Below are positions 27,750-36,375 of a stretch of 64,000 bases of DNA, piece after piece. The stretch lies in NCBI RefSeq assembly GCF_000317555.1, contig NC_019745.1, positions 3,534,001 through 3,598,000 of the forward strand, written 5' to 3'. A program made the translations under genes and the position numbers. This DNA is from Gloeocapsa sp. PCC 7428. Lineage in GTDB: Bacteria > Cyanobacteriota > Cyanobacteriia > Cyanobacteriales > Chroococcidiopsidaceae. Within the stretch, counting starts at the first letter, position 1. Every line of letters begins with the position of its first letter. The notes beneath the pieces were generated by a model, which was not told the origin of the DNA, did no database searches, and worked only from the letters and a program-made list of their open reading frames with translations.

Positions 27750-28211
27750 TCATACAAGATATCCTAGTTGACGTCGAGCTTCAAATAAACCGATCGCAAC
27801 GCTGACAGAGAGATTTAAGCTCCGCACCTTGGGATGTGGCATAGGAATATACACCGTAGCAGTACATTCTGCCAGCATATCAGGCGGTAAACCTGTCGTT
27901 TCACTACCGAATAACAACCAGTCGTCAGCTTGAAATTGGAAAGCTGCATAGTTGTCACTTCCCCTCACGCTAAAACCAATTGTGCGTCCGCCCCGTTGTT
28001 TGTAGTAAGACTGAAAAGTAGCAATTGATTCATGAGAGTGCAAGTTGACATAAGGCCAGTAATCTAATCCGGCACGTTTGAGATAGCGATCGCTAATCTC
28101 AAAACCTAGTGGACCAACTAAGTGTAACTCGGTTTCGGTTGCAGCGCAGGTACGAGCAATATTTCCAGTATTCGGCGGAATTTGAGGATGAACTAAGACA
28201 ATCTGAGGCAT
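27750..28211 (-). CDS. trmL: tRNA (cytidine/uridine-34 2'-O)-methyltransferase
   Basis: 153 residues from ATG 28211 (MPQIVLVHPQIPPNTGNIAR); an upstream in-frame start would add seven residues not found in the family. SPOUT-family knot motifs are LVHPQIPPNTGNIARTCAAT, LFGSETTGLPPDML and IPMPHPKVRSLNLSVSVAIG. TrmL methylates the wobble ribose of tRNA-Leu species. Cytoplasmic. Length is normal. Followed by a clear terminator. Confidence 0.93.
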   Translation of the reverse strand: MPQIVLVHPQIPPNTGNIARTCAATETELHLVGPLGFEISDRYLKRAGLDYWPYVNLHSHESIATFQSYYKQRGGRTIGFSVRGSDNYAAFQFQADDWLLFGSETTGLPPDMLAECTATVYIPMPHPKVRSLNLSVSVAIGLFEARRQLGYLV

Positions 28212-28349
28212 GTGATCTTGATCGGACTGCAAACATCATAAATTGTCTGTTCCAGCCAGGATGCACCTAAAGTCAACTTATAGTTTTTTTTAATGTTAGT
28301 ATACCCAATCACACTGATTAAATATTTTGAATCTTCTCAACAATTCAAC

Positions 28350-29501
28350 TCAAGCTGCTACAGGAGAACATAGTTCAGCTTCGAGTTCGCTTTCGCGTTC
28401 GCGCATCGCGAGGCTTGCTTGCGTCATAATTTGCTGGACACTGAAACCATAACTACAAAGCTGCAACCACTGCTGGGCTTCGTTTCCTTCGCGAAGAATT
28501 TTTTGGACAGGGGAAAGAAAGCAGTTAAAGCCACTTTGCTTCGCGATCGCCCAAACATCTTGGTAAATTTCTGCAATCCAATCGCGTGCCAAAATACTTC
28601 TACCATCTTGCCAATGCGTCAAACGCGCATCTAAACTATACTGTGCCGCCGCCGCTTCATTTGCAGCGGTAATCGCAATCAGTTCCTCTGGGCGATTTGT
28701 TGCAGGTATAGTACTGGTTTCGAGGGGATCGAGACTCGGATCGGCAATCAGTTGTAAAAGACGTGCTTCAAGCAAAGCGGCGATCGCGAGTAGACTAATA
28801 GGATCGCTAACAAGGTCGCAAATGCGTAATTCTAAACGATTTAGGTTATACGGACGCCGATCGCCATTTGGTCGTACTGACACCCATAAGTGGCGGACAT
28901 TTTGCATCGTTCCTGCTGCTAACTGTTCTTCTACCCACCGAATATGATGCGCGTGGCTTTCAAATAAAGGTACATATGTAGGAGTTTGCGGAAATAATCC
29001 CCAGCGCGTTGAATGATAGCCTGTGGCTTTGCTATCGATAAAGGGAGATGCGGCGCTGAGTGCGAGATACAATGGAGCTTCTACGCGTACCAAACGACAC
29101 GCACGCATCAATGTCTCTGGATCTGCAATACCAATATTGATGTGAACGCTAGCGGTAACAACTTTGGTACCGTAAGTTTGTTCGATATAGTCGTGATACG
29201 GGTTGCTTGGATCGGAACGAAAGAAGCGATCGCTTCCACCCAAAGCCAGCGTACTTCCAGGTATTAAAGTATAGTTTCCTAATTTTTGTAAATATTCGCG
29301 TAACCGCAAGCGAGGACGTAGTAAAGAACACAGAAGATCTTCATACTTCGTTAGTGGAGGCGTTGTGTATTCCACATTACGGCTATCTGGTTCGCGGACA
29401 AACCCATCTATACCGGCTACAATTTGGTCTGAAAGACCGACAATATCACCCTGGGGCGTACCAGTGTACATCTCGACTTCAAAACCTTTGGATAGCAGCA
29501 C
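28350..29501 (-). CDS. gshA: Glutamate-cysteine ligase, cyanobacterial type
   Basis: 383 residues of the GCS2 (YbdK-like) family; makes gamma-glutamylcysteine, the first step of glutathione synthesis. The start GTG 29501 gives LLSKGFEVEMYTGTPQGD, the usual cyanobacterial N-terminus. Conserved pieces include REPDSRNVEYTTPP, IPGSTLALGG, TASVHINIGIADPE, HLWVSVRPNG and NLNRLELRICDLV, which contain the acidic metal ligands. The neighbouring deacetylase-like gene is on the same strand, with its start 1010 nt further upstream. Confidence 0.92.
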   Translation of the reverse strand: MLLSKGFEVEMYTGTPQGDIVGLSDQIVAGIDGFVREPDSRNVEYTTPPLTKYEDLLCSLLRPRLRLREYLQKLGNYTLIPGSTLALGGSDRFFRSDPSNPYHDYIEQTYGTKVVTASVHINIGIADPETLMRACRLVRVEAPLYLALSAASPFIDSKATGYHSTRWGLFPQTPTYVPLFESHAHHIRWVEEQLAAGTMQNVRHLWVSVRPNGDRRPYNLNRLELRICDLVSDPISLLAIAALLEARLLQLIADPSLDPLETSTIPATNRPEELIAITAANEAAAAQYSLDARLTHWQDGRSILARDWIAEIYQDVWAIAKQSGFNCFLSPVQKILREGNEAQQWLQLCSYGFSVQQIMTQASLAMRERESELEAELCSPVAA

Positions 29502-29596
29502 GGTATTTCCTCAAATTGGATATATTTTTACACCTTACAGTGTAAATCTGTAATTATTGCGACGCATCCGTCAAGAGGTTAGCATCCGAACTGCGC

Positions 29597-30511
29597 TTAG
29601 CGATAATGCCGATAAACTTCACTCGCGGCGCGGTGCAGTAAAGAATGGCGATAAACTAAACTGTTAAAGTCATCCGCATAACCACCACCAATCACACAAG
29701 CTACCGGATAACCGCGACTGACACAGGTACTTAAGACTTGCATTTCGCGGCGATAAATGCCAGCGTCAGTTAAAGCTAATTTACCCAAGCGATCGCCTGC
29801 GTGCGGATCGACACCTGCATCGTATAACACAAGATCTGGCTTAACATGAGAAAGTAAATCGGGTAAGTAATTCGCTAACGTTTGCAAATAAGCATCGTCT
29901 TCCATCCCTACAGGTAAAGGAACATCCAAGTCACTTTTTTGTTTAGTTCCTGGAAAATTGACCTCGCAGTGCATCGAAAACGTAAAAACACTCGCATCCT
30001 CTTGAAAAATATACGCTGTCCCGTCACCTTGATGCACATCCAAATCTACAATCAATACTTTTTTGACGAGTTGCAACTGTTGTAAAACGCGCGCGGCGAT
30101 CGCCAAATCGTTAAAAATACAAAAACCCGAACCATAACTTGGAAAAGCATGATGCGTTCCACCCGCAGTATTGCATGCTAAACCGTGACTGAGGGCTAAT
30201 TTTGCAGTCAGAATTGTTCCCCCGACAGCAATACACGTGCGCTTGACTAACGCCGAACTCCAAGGTAAGCCAATCCGGCGTTGCGCTTTAGGATCGAGTG
30301 TCCCTGTACAATATGCTTGAAAGTAATCTGGAGTATGAACTAATGTGATCCATTCGGATGGTGGTTGTACGGGAGTATGAAATTGTGCAGGATGTGCTAC
30401 ACCATCTGCTATGAGTAATTCATAGAGTCGGCTAAACTTAGGCATCGGAAAGCGATGACCTTCGGGTAGAGGTGCTACGTAGTCAGGGTGGTAAATAATT
30501 GGTAAATCCAT
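29597..30511 (-). CDS. Histone deacetylase family (class II-like) protein
   Basis: 304 residues of the arginase/deacetylase fold: PEGHRFPMPKFSRLYELL at the N-terminus, GTHHAFPSYGSGFCIFNDLA with the catalytic His pair, the zinc ligands in VDLDVHQGDGTAYIF and YDAGVDPHAGDRLG, and GGGYADD. In bacteria such enzymes act on acetylated polyamines or acetoin-utilisation proteins; the true substrate here is unknown. A complete active site implies a functional hydrolase. Confidence 0.9.
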   Translation of the reverse strand: MDLPIIYHPDYVAPLPEGHRFPMPKFSRLYELLIADGVAHPAQFHTPVQPPSEWITLVHTPDYFQAYCTGTLDPKAQRRIGLPWSSALVKRTCIAVGGTILTAKLALSHGLACNTAGGTHHAFPSYGSGFCIFNDLAIAARVLQQLQLVKKVLIVDLDVHQGDGTAYIFQEDASVFTFSMHCEVNFPGTKQKSDLDVPLPVGMEDDAYLQTLANYLPDLLSHVKPDLVLYDAGVDPHAGDRLGKLALTDAGIYRREMQVLSTCVSRGYPVACVIGGGYADDFNSLVYRHSLLHRAASEVYRHYR

Positions 30512-30599
30512 CTTTAGCGAGCGATTAGCTTTTAGCCCTTAGCTAATCATGCATCAAGTATTCTGCTAAAGAGAAGCGATCGCAACTGAGATAAGACAT

Positions 30600-31115
30600 A
30601 TGGAAGGTAAAATACTTTGGCAGCAAGGTAACTCTAAACCAGATAATCTTGACAATTTTGCAGTGATTCAACAATGGTGGTCAAGCTTAGCAAATAAACA
30701 AGTTACGCTGGCACAGCGGATGATTCCCCAAACTGGCGATGTCGATCAACTTGACTGGGAACCACAACGCTTTGATGAAGTTTTTGAAATCAAAAATCCT
30801 GAAATTCGCGGTATCACGCTTTACTGGCAAAAACCTGATACATCGCAAACACGTAACACGACACCGCATCAGTTGGTACTCGATACACACCTACAGCAGT
30901 TATATATTTTCCCGCAATCGCAAAAACAACTCGTTATCCGTGTAGCTTTACGCGAGGTAAACTATGAAACAATTGAAGTCAAAAATCCGCACTGGCTGTA
31001 CCGTCGTGTTGGCGAAAACCACATCCTCACATTACGAGATAATCACCAACAACTAGAAGTCAAAATTACGCTCAATCCTGATAGTCTTAGCCAACTAAAA
31101 GAACAATTACCCTAA
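30600..31115 (+). CDS. Unrecognised soluble protein
   Basis: 171 residues, no signal peptide or membrane segment. Begins MEGKILWQQGNSKPDNLDNF; Trp- and Gln-rich, with beta-strand-like stretches (QLVIRVALREVNYETIEV, WLYRRVGENHILTLRDN). Its ATG directly follows a CAT and there is no strong ribosome-binding site. It lies 87 nt upstream of dhaK on the same strand, so co-transcription with the dihydroxyacetone kinase genes is possible but not shown. I do not know the family. Confidence 0.65.
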   Translation: MEGKILWQQGNSKPDNLDNFAVIQQWWSSLANKQVTLAQRMIPQTGDVDQLDWEPQRFDEVFEIKNPEIRGITLYWQKPDTSQTRNTTPHQLVLDTHLQQLYIFPQSQKQLVIRVALREVNYETIEVKNPHWLYRRVGENHILTLRDNHQQLEVKITLNPDSLSQLKEQLP

Positions 31116-31202
31116 AAGAGTTTTGATTTGTCCTCTTGTTTGACGGATAGATACCCATTACCGATTACCAGCCTCAAAGCTACATTGTCAGAAGTCACTA
31201 CA

Positions 31203-32276
31203 ATGAAAAAACTCATCAATCGACCGGAAGATTTTGTCCGTGAGAGTTTAATAGGAATGGCAAAGGCGCATCCTGATCTATTAAAAGTACAATTTGAGCC
31301 TACGTTTGTCTATCGTGCAGATGCACCTGTACAAGGAAAAGTTGCGCTCATTTCAGGTGGTGGTAGCGGACACGAACCAATGCACGCAGGGTTTGTTGGT
31401 AGGGGAATGTTGGATGCTGCTTGTCCTGGTGAAGTTTTTACTTCGCCAACGCCCGATCAAATGCTAGCAGCAGCAAAACAAGTTGATGGTGGTGCAGGAA
31501 TTCTTTATATCGTCAAAAACTATAGCGGCGATGTCATGAACTTCGAGATGGCAACCGAGTTAGCGCGTGCTGAAGATCTGCGAGTTTTGAGTATTTTAAT
31601 CGATGATGATGTTGCCGTCAAAGACAGTTTGTACACGCAAGGGCGGCGGGGTGTAGGAACAACGGTACTAGCCGAAAAAATTTGTGGTGCGGCGGCAGAA
31701 CAAGGATATGATTTAGCCGACACTGCCGATTTGTGTCGCCGAGTTAATCTCAATGGGCGAAGTATAGGAGTCGCCTTAACTTCTTGTACTGTACCCGCAA
31801 TCATGAAGCCGACGTTTGAATTAGGTGCTGACGAAATTGAAATGGGAATTGGAATTCACGGCGAACCAGGGCGCGAAAGAATGACGATTAAGTCGGCGGA
31901 TGAGATTACTGAGATGCTGGCAATGTCAATTTTTGAGGATATTGCCTATACTCGCACAGTCCGCGAGTGGGATGAAAGCAAAGGAGGATTTGTTGACGTG
32001 CAATTAACCGATCCTGAATGGGAAAAGGGCGATCGCCTTTTAGCTTTTGTCAACGGTATGGGTGGTACGCCGCTGGCTGAACTGTACATTGTTTATCGCC
32101 AACTTGCCGATCTATGCGCGCAGCAAGGATGGCAAATTGTCCGAAATTTAGTTGGTTCTTACGTCACATCGCTAGATATGCAAGGGTGTTCGATTACACT
32201 GCTGAGGTTAGACGATGAAATGATTCGCCTCTGGGATGCACCTGTAAAAACAGCTAGCTGGCGCTGGGGAATTTAA
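31203..32276 (+). CDS. dhaK: Dihydroxyacetone kinase subunit DhaK
   Basis: 357 residues, near the E. coli length (356). ATG 31203 ([20 protein letters not shown]) is chosen over an upstream in-frame TTG. Substrate-binding part: [50 protein letters not shown]; the covalently binding His lies in [13 protein letters not shown]. DhaK binds dihydroxyacetone; DhaL supplies the phosphate from ADP charged by DhaM. It ends 2 nt before dhaL. Confidence 0.96.
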   Translation: MKKLINRPEDFVRESLIGMAKAHPDLLKVQFEPTFVYRADAPVQGKVALISGGGSGHEPMHAGFVGRGMLDAACPGEVFTSPTPDQMLAAAKQVDGGAGILYIVKNYSGDVMNFEMATELARAEDLRVLSILIDDDVAVKDSLYTQGRRGVGTTVLAEKICGAAAEQGYDLADTADLCRRVNLNGRSIGVALTSCTVPAIMKPTFELGADEIEMGIGIHGEPGRERMTIKSADEITEMLAMSIFEDIAYTRTVREWDESKGGFVDVQLTDPEWEKGDRLLAFVNGMGGTPLAELYIVYRQLADLCAQQGWQIVRNLVGSYVTSLDMQGCSITLLRLDDEMIRLWDAPVKTASWRWGI

Positions 32277-32278
32277 TA

Positions 32279-32917
32279 ATGGTAACAAAAGAGCAAATTC
32301 TCCAATGGTTAGAGCAATTCGCAGATGCGATCGCACAAAATAAAGAATACTTGACGCAACTCGACGCGGCGATCGGTGATGCAGATCATGGTATCAATAT
32401 GGATCGTGGGTTTCAAAAAGTCGCAAGTCAGTTACCTAACCTTGCAGCGCAAGATATCAGCGGTATTTTGAAAACAGTGAGTATGACACTTATTTCTAGT
32501 GTCGGTGGTGCGAGTGGTCCATTGTATGGCACCTTCTTTTTACGCGCTAGTACCGCAGTCACCGGAAAACAAGAATTATCGAATGAAGACATGGTCAGTC
32601 TACTACAAGCAGGCTTAGACGGCGTGTTACAACGCGGCAAAGCGCAACTCGGTGATAAAACAATGATTGACGCGCTATCTCCTGCGGTTACAATTTTTAC
32701 ACAAGCTATTAACCAAGGAAAAACAACCTCAGAAGCGATACAACACGCAACAACCGCCGCCGAACAAGGAATGCAAGCAACGATCCCCATGCTGGCAAAA
32801 AAAGGGCGCGCAAGCTACTTAGGCGATCGCAGTATCAATCATCAAGATCCTGGGGCAACATCAGTGTATTTAATGCTACAAACTTTATCTGAAGTACTCG
32901 ACATGACAAGTGATTAG
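32279..32917 (+). CDS. dhaL: Dihydroxyacetone kinase ADP-binding subunit DhaL
   Basis: 212 residues. Mg-ADP site in LDAAIGDADHGINMDRGF, then SSVGGASGPLYGTFFLRAS, GDKTMIDALSPAV and the C-terminal RSINHQDPGATSVYLML. In PTS-type enzymes DhaL holds a permanent ADP that is rephosphorylated by DhaM. The DhaM partner is not adjacent; it is encoded at 39582 as part of a large fusion. Tight 2-nt spacing with dhaK indicates one operon. Confidence 0.96.
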   Translation: MVTKEQILQWLEQFADAIAQNKEYLTQLDAAIGDADHGINMDRGFQKVASQLPNLAAQDISGILKTVSMTLISSVGGASGPLYGTFFLRASTAVTGKQELSNEDMVSLLQAGLDGVLQRGKAQLGDKTMIDALSPAVTIFTQAINQGKTTSEAIQHATTAAEQGMQATIPMLAKKGRASYLGDRSINHQDPGATSVYLMLQTLSEVLDMTSD

Positions 32918-32970
32918 CAGCTAGACAAAACCATTACCCGTTACCAATTACCAATGAGCAGCAATACTCG

Positions 32971-34488
32971 TTACGAATCAACTTTCAGCGGTTTAATCAC
33001 ACGCGCGATCGCTTCTTGCACGAAAGCTTTGATAAACTCATCGCGGCGGTTAAGTTCAAATTGACGCTGTACTACCTCAGTAATTCCACCGTCCCCCCAA
33101 TCTTGATCGTGACGAAAATACTCGATAAAACTTTTACCTGCAATTCGCGTCAAATACGCAGCCGTCACCCCTTGAATTGCCCGACCAACGACAAACGTCG
33201 CAACATGAAATTGTAGTGCTGTTGATAACAGTTGAATCGCCCCTTTGACAATCCCCAAACTTGCAAGCGTTTTTGCTAAAGAAAGTGCCAACTCTTTACC
33301 GCGTTCTAAATTCAAATCGCTGCCGTAGATTCTCCCGATTTCGACAACCATTTGCGCATTCACCGCAGCGGTGGCGAGTAAATCAACACCTGGTAACGGC
33401 GTTACTGTTACAACACCAGCACTAATCCATTGAAAACGGTCTACAACCTTATCCGCTTGACGACGCCGCTGAGCATCAATAATTTGCCGTGCTTCTTCAC
33501 TAAGTCGTTGCGATTGCAGTAAGATATTGTCTGCGACTAAATCTTCACCCTCATTACGTAAAACCGCAGCCATGCGGCGCAGTAACGGCATAATATCGGG
33601 TTCCGGCTGAAAGATTTCGCCATTTTCTAACGCGACAGGTTGCGGATTCGCGGCGATCGCCACAATATCCGTCGGTGCAATAAAATTTTTAACTCGTTCG
33701 CGCAGTTGGGCGAGGATTGTTTCGCGGTCTACGTCGGCGTATAAATCGGTTTTATTCAAAACTAAAAGCGATCGCTTGCCAATTTCTGCCAAAGTCTGCA
33801 ACGGTTCGTATTCCGAACGCCGTAAATCGTTATCTACAACAAACAACAATAAGTCAGCTTCGGTAGCTAATTGTCGTGCGAGTCTTTCGCGTTCTGTTCC
33901 GGCGACTCCTGCTTCTAAAATTCCTGGCGTATCCGTAATCAAAATCCGGCGTTCCATGCCTTTGAGCCGCAAGCTGTAAGTTTGTCCTTCCTGTGTTGTT
34001 CCCATTGGGGCGGCGACTTGTCCGACAATTCGCCCAAAGATCGCATTCACGAGCGAAGTTTTGCCCGCTGAACCTGTCCCAAAGACAACGACTCGCAACG
34101 CACCACGCGATAAACTTGCTTCAATTTCCTGCGATCGCGCGAGTAACGCTTGACGCGCCACTTCGTCTTGAATTTGTGTCAATTGCTGTTGGATTGCACG
34201 CAGATTTTCCTCCGCAACGTCCGTGCGGTCTTCGGGAATTTGAATTTGCCGTTGCGCCCGTCGTCGCGATCGCCTTTCACCGCGTTGGACAATCGCGATG
34301 TAGTAGATAACTACACCAATCAGCAAGACAACCAAGGCAACAATCAGAAATAGCAGCACATCCGCCAGGAACGGCGAAGTGTAAGACAACTGCCATAATA
34401 ACTGTGACAAGCTAGCGAACAGCCACAGCAACAGCCCGACGATAACAATCAGGGCAATCAGCAGCATTACGATGCGTGGAAAAGGCAT
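32971..34488 (-). CDS. Membrane-anchored GTPase with DUF697 domain
   Basis: 505 residues. Two N-terminal membrane helices (IVMLLIALIVIVGLLLWLFA, FLADVLLFLIVALVVLLIGV) precede a basic linker and an Era-type GTPase: G1 VFGTGSAGKTSLVNAIFG, G3 TDTPGILEAG, G4 VLNKTDLY. Residues about 345-500 form DUF697 with hydrophobic helices (GVVTVTPLPGVDLLATAAVN, KTLASLGIVKGAIQLL). Such proteins (YcjF/DUF697 group) are widespread in cyanobacteria; a role in membrane or chloroplast-like organisation is suspected but unproved. Confidence 0.85.
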   Translation of the reverse strand: MPFPRIVMLLIALIVIVGLLLWLFASLSQLLWQLSYTSPFLADVLLFLIVALVVLLIGVVIYYIAIVQRGERRSRRRAQRQIQIPEDRTDVAEENLRAIQQQLTQIQDEVARQALLARSQEIEASLSRGALRVVVFGTGSAGKTSLVNAIFGRIVGQVAAPMGTTQEGQTYSLRLKGMERRILITDTPGILEAGVAGTERERLARQLATEADLLLFVVDNDLRRSEYEPLQTLAEIGKRSLLVLNKTDLYADVDRETILAQLRERVKNFIAPTDIVAIAANPQPVALENGEIFQPEPDIMPLLRRMAAVLRNEGEDLVADNILLQSQRLSEEARQIIDAQRRRQADKVVDRFQWISAGVVTVTPLPGVDLLATAAVNAQMVVEIGRIYGSDLNLERGKELALSLAKTLASLGIVKGAIQLLSTALQFHVATFVVGRAIQGVTAAYLTRIAGKSFIEYFRHDQDWGDGGITEVVQRQFELNRRDEFIKAFVQEAIARVIKPLKVDS

Positions 34489-34803
34489 TGTCTTTGAGTC
34501 ACTACAACGCAGGAGATGCTTTTGATCTTAATCTGCTTGCTGGTGTCCTGAATGCGTCAGGGGGAATAGGGCGATCGCAACAAGGCGTTTTGAAACTTTA
34601 GGAAAATTTAATATAGTTCTGAAAGTCAGATGCGGTTAAGGCTATAGCTTGACTCAATTTTGTGTATCACAGTATTACACTATCAATTTGCAACAAAAAC
34701 GATTGCGCAACAAAAGCAATTCCGGTATATTACGTATAACTGATGAGTTATTAGCCTGGATATAAAGTATCCATTTGCTACTAGCGATCAGTTGTTTAGT
34801 GGG

Positions 34804-34918
34804 TAGCCTAATCTTCTACCGCTTGCGTTGAAGAACGGAGGAACCAAAGTTCGGGGCGAATCTCTATATATGAGAAAGATACCTTCCAATCTTAGCCCGT
34901 CAGCTAACTTCGTAGGCA
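34804..34918 (+). promoter_or_regulatory. ydaO-type cyclic-di-AMP riboswitch (candidate)
   Basis: The 3' part CCCGTCAGCTAACTTCGTAG (34896-34915) is the hallmark of the ydaO/yuaA class, and the conserved internal GGGGCGAATCTC, GGAACC and AGATACC segments occur in the right order. P1 can pair GCCTA (34806-34810) with TAGGC (34912-34916). Downstream, AAGGG...CCCTT (34972-34996) and AACC...GGTT hairpins could form the expression platform before the 66-aa gene that starts at 35072. Class known to bind c-di-AMP and usually turn genes off. No alignment tool was available to score it. Confidence 0.8.
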
Positions 34919-35071
34919 ATGGAAGGAGTACCTGTGGCATTAGCTTTATATTTTATATAAGCAATTGTCCTAAGGGTCTCCTCGCAGGTATCCCTTAACC
35001 AATAATTTGGGTTAGCTGCTGACCTTTCGACCCACCTCGTCCGTCGCTACACGTAAACAGAGGTAAGGATA

Positions 35072-35272
35072 ATGAATTACTACAAACAGTGGATCTTACT
35101 TGCAAAGCAAGAATTGAACGGTATCGTCGTAGACTACACCGATCCAGAAGGAAATCACTACAGCGAACCATTTTGTTTTCAGACGCTTGATGAGGCAATT
35201 AGCTATGGTCAAGCCTGTATTGACCGTCTCATTCGACTCCGATCAAAATCTTTAATGCAAGCCGAGTCGTAG
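35072..35272 (+). CDS. Small unrecognised protein under the candidate riboswitch
   Basis: 66 residues beginning MNYYKQWILLAKQELNGIVV; helix-strand pattern, acidic loop VDYTDPEGNHYSEPF, ending in a basic helix (QACIDRLIRLRSKSL). GAGGTAAGGAT precedes the ATG at good spacing, so translation is plausible. No signal peptide or membrane segment. It is the first open frame after the ydaO-type element and so its likely target. In other bacteria these riboswitches control wall hydrolases, K+ transport and osmolyte genes; this protein resembles none of them. Confidence 0.6.
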   Translation: MNYYKQWILLAKQELNGIVVDYTDPEGNHYSEPFCFQTLDEAISYGQACIDRLIRLRSKSLMQAES

Positions 35273-35334
35273 TGTCTGTACATTACTGATTCAAATTTGC
35301 GGCTTCTCGCCCCCTCTCGCTCTTTCCCAATTAT

Positions 35335-35576
35335 GGCTACCGTGTACACACAAATAGTCGGTATCTAGCACGCGTCCCTGGCGAACCGCCCCCCAACCCA
35401 CGCCAGTTCCTACAACGGGGGACTCGGGGTCCCCACTACGTGGGGATTGAGGGTGAACCCCCGCTTTCGCCATGGCTCCCCAAGCTTGGGGGACTTTTGA
35501 GCCTGTTTCTGTTGGATGCAAGGGGGCGAAAAAGCTTGGAGCGACGCCAGTCTAGACTTATGTGTACACCGTAGCC
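35335..35576. mobile_element. 242-bp MITE-like element with 16-bp terminal inverted repeats
   Basis: Left end GGCTACCGTGTACACA (35335-35350); right end TGTGTACACCGTAGCC (35561-35576), which is its reverse complement at 15 of 16 positions. Allowing one gap, the match extends outward through AATTA. The interior is GC-rich and has no coding capacity beyond short chance frames. It also contains the core CCCACGCCAGTTCCTACAAC (from 35397), a reversed relative of the repeat at 49798. A non-autonomous transposon remnant is the simplest reading; a long folded RNA cannot be excluded. Confidence 0.65.
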
Positions 35577-35703
35577 TAATTAGGAGGGAGAAAGTAAGGA
35601 AGAACGTTATCGCAGATTTGAGCAAATTTTCTACTGTTAGCTAGAGGTCGTCAGCTTGTTGACTAGGGAAAATTGAAGTCATACATGATGTAAGTATAGA
35701 CAT

Positions 35704-36255
35704 ATGGGACTTTTTGACCAAATTCTTGGTGCAATCAATAATCCTTCGCAGCAAGCAAGTTCTGGACAGCTAGCTAACATTCTGAATACAGTACAGCAGC
35801 TAAGCAATAGCTATCACACAAATCCATCGACGATGCAATCGTTAATGTCGATTGTAGGTAATTACGTTCGCTCAGGACTACAGCAAAAGCGTTCTAGAGA
35901 TGGTTACGACCAAACACAAGCGTTTGTCAATCAATACAGCGGTGCATCACCAAACCCGCAAGCGGTTTCTGGGTTGTTTTCTCAAAGTCAAATTCAACAA
36001 CTCGCACAATTTGCCGCACAGCGCACAGGTTTGAATCCAAATATGATTGTGCAGATGCTACCTATTTTAGTGCCGGTTGTGCTAAATCTATTGCAAAGCG
36101 GCAGCCGCGCACAAAATGCACCAGTTGCTAATACTCAAACTAATAACCGAAATACCGTATTGGATACTTTCTTAGACGCCAACGGCGATGGCGAGGTAGA
36201 TATTGCTGATGCTATACAGCTTGCAGGACGTTACCTTGGTCAATCGCGTTTTTAA
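35704..36255 (+). CDS. DUF937-like protein with C-terminal EF-hand
   Basis: 183 residues. The first 140 residues resemble DUF937 (MGLFDQILGAINNPSQQ, SQIQQLAQFAAQRTGLNPNM, IVQMLPILVPVVLNLLQSG). After a Gln/Asn linker the last 30 residues contain a complete EF-hand-type calcium loop, DANGDGEVDIAD, followed by a helix. Fusion of the two would make a calcium-responsive version of an otherwise uncharacterised protein. Helical, no clear signal peptide. Function unknown. Confidence 0.7.
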   Translation: MGLFDQILGAINNPSQQASSGQLANILNTVQQLSNSYHTNPSTMQSLMSIVGNYVRSGLQQKRSRDGYDQTQAFVNQYSGASPNPQAVSGLFSQSQIQQLAQFAAQRTGLNPNMIVQMLPILVPVVLNLLQSGSRAQNAPVANTQTNNRNTVLDTFLDANGDGEVDIADAIQLAGRYLGQSRF

Positions 36256-36375
36256 TCGCTTGAGCAATTAGCAATACTAACTTTTATAGCAGTGGTCAAG
36301 ACGGTTAGGACAATAGGAGAGTTTAGAACTATTACGATAACCATACTTTAACTCTGACCGCTGATCTCTGTAATA

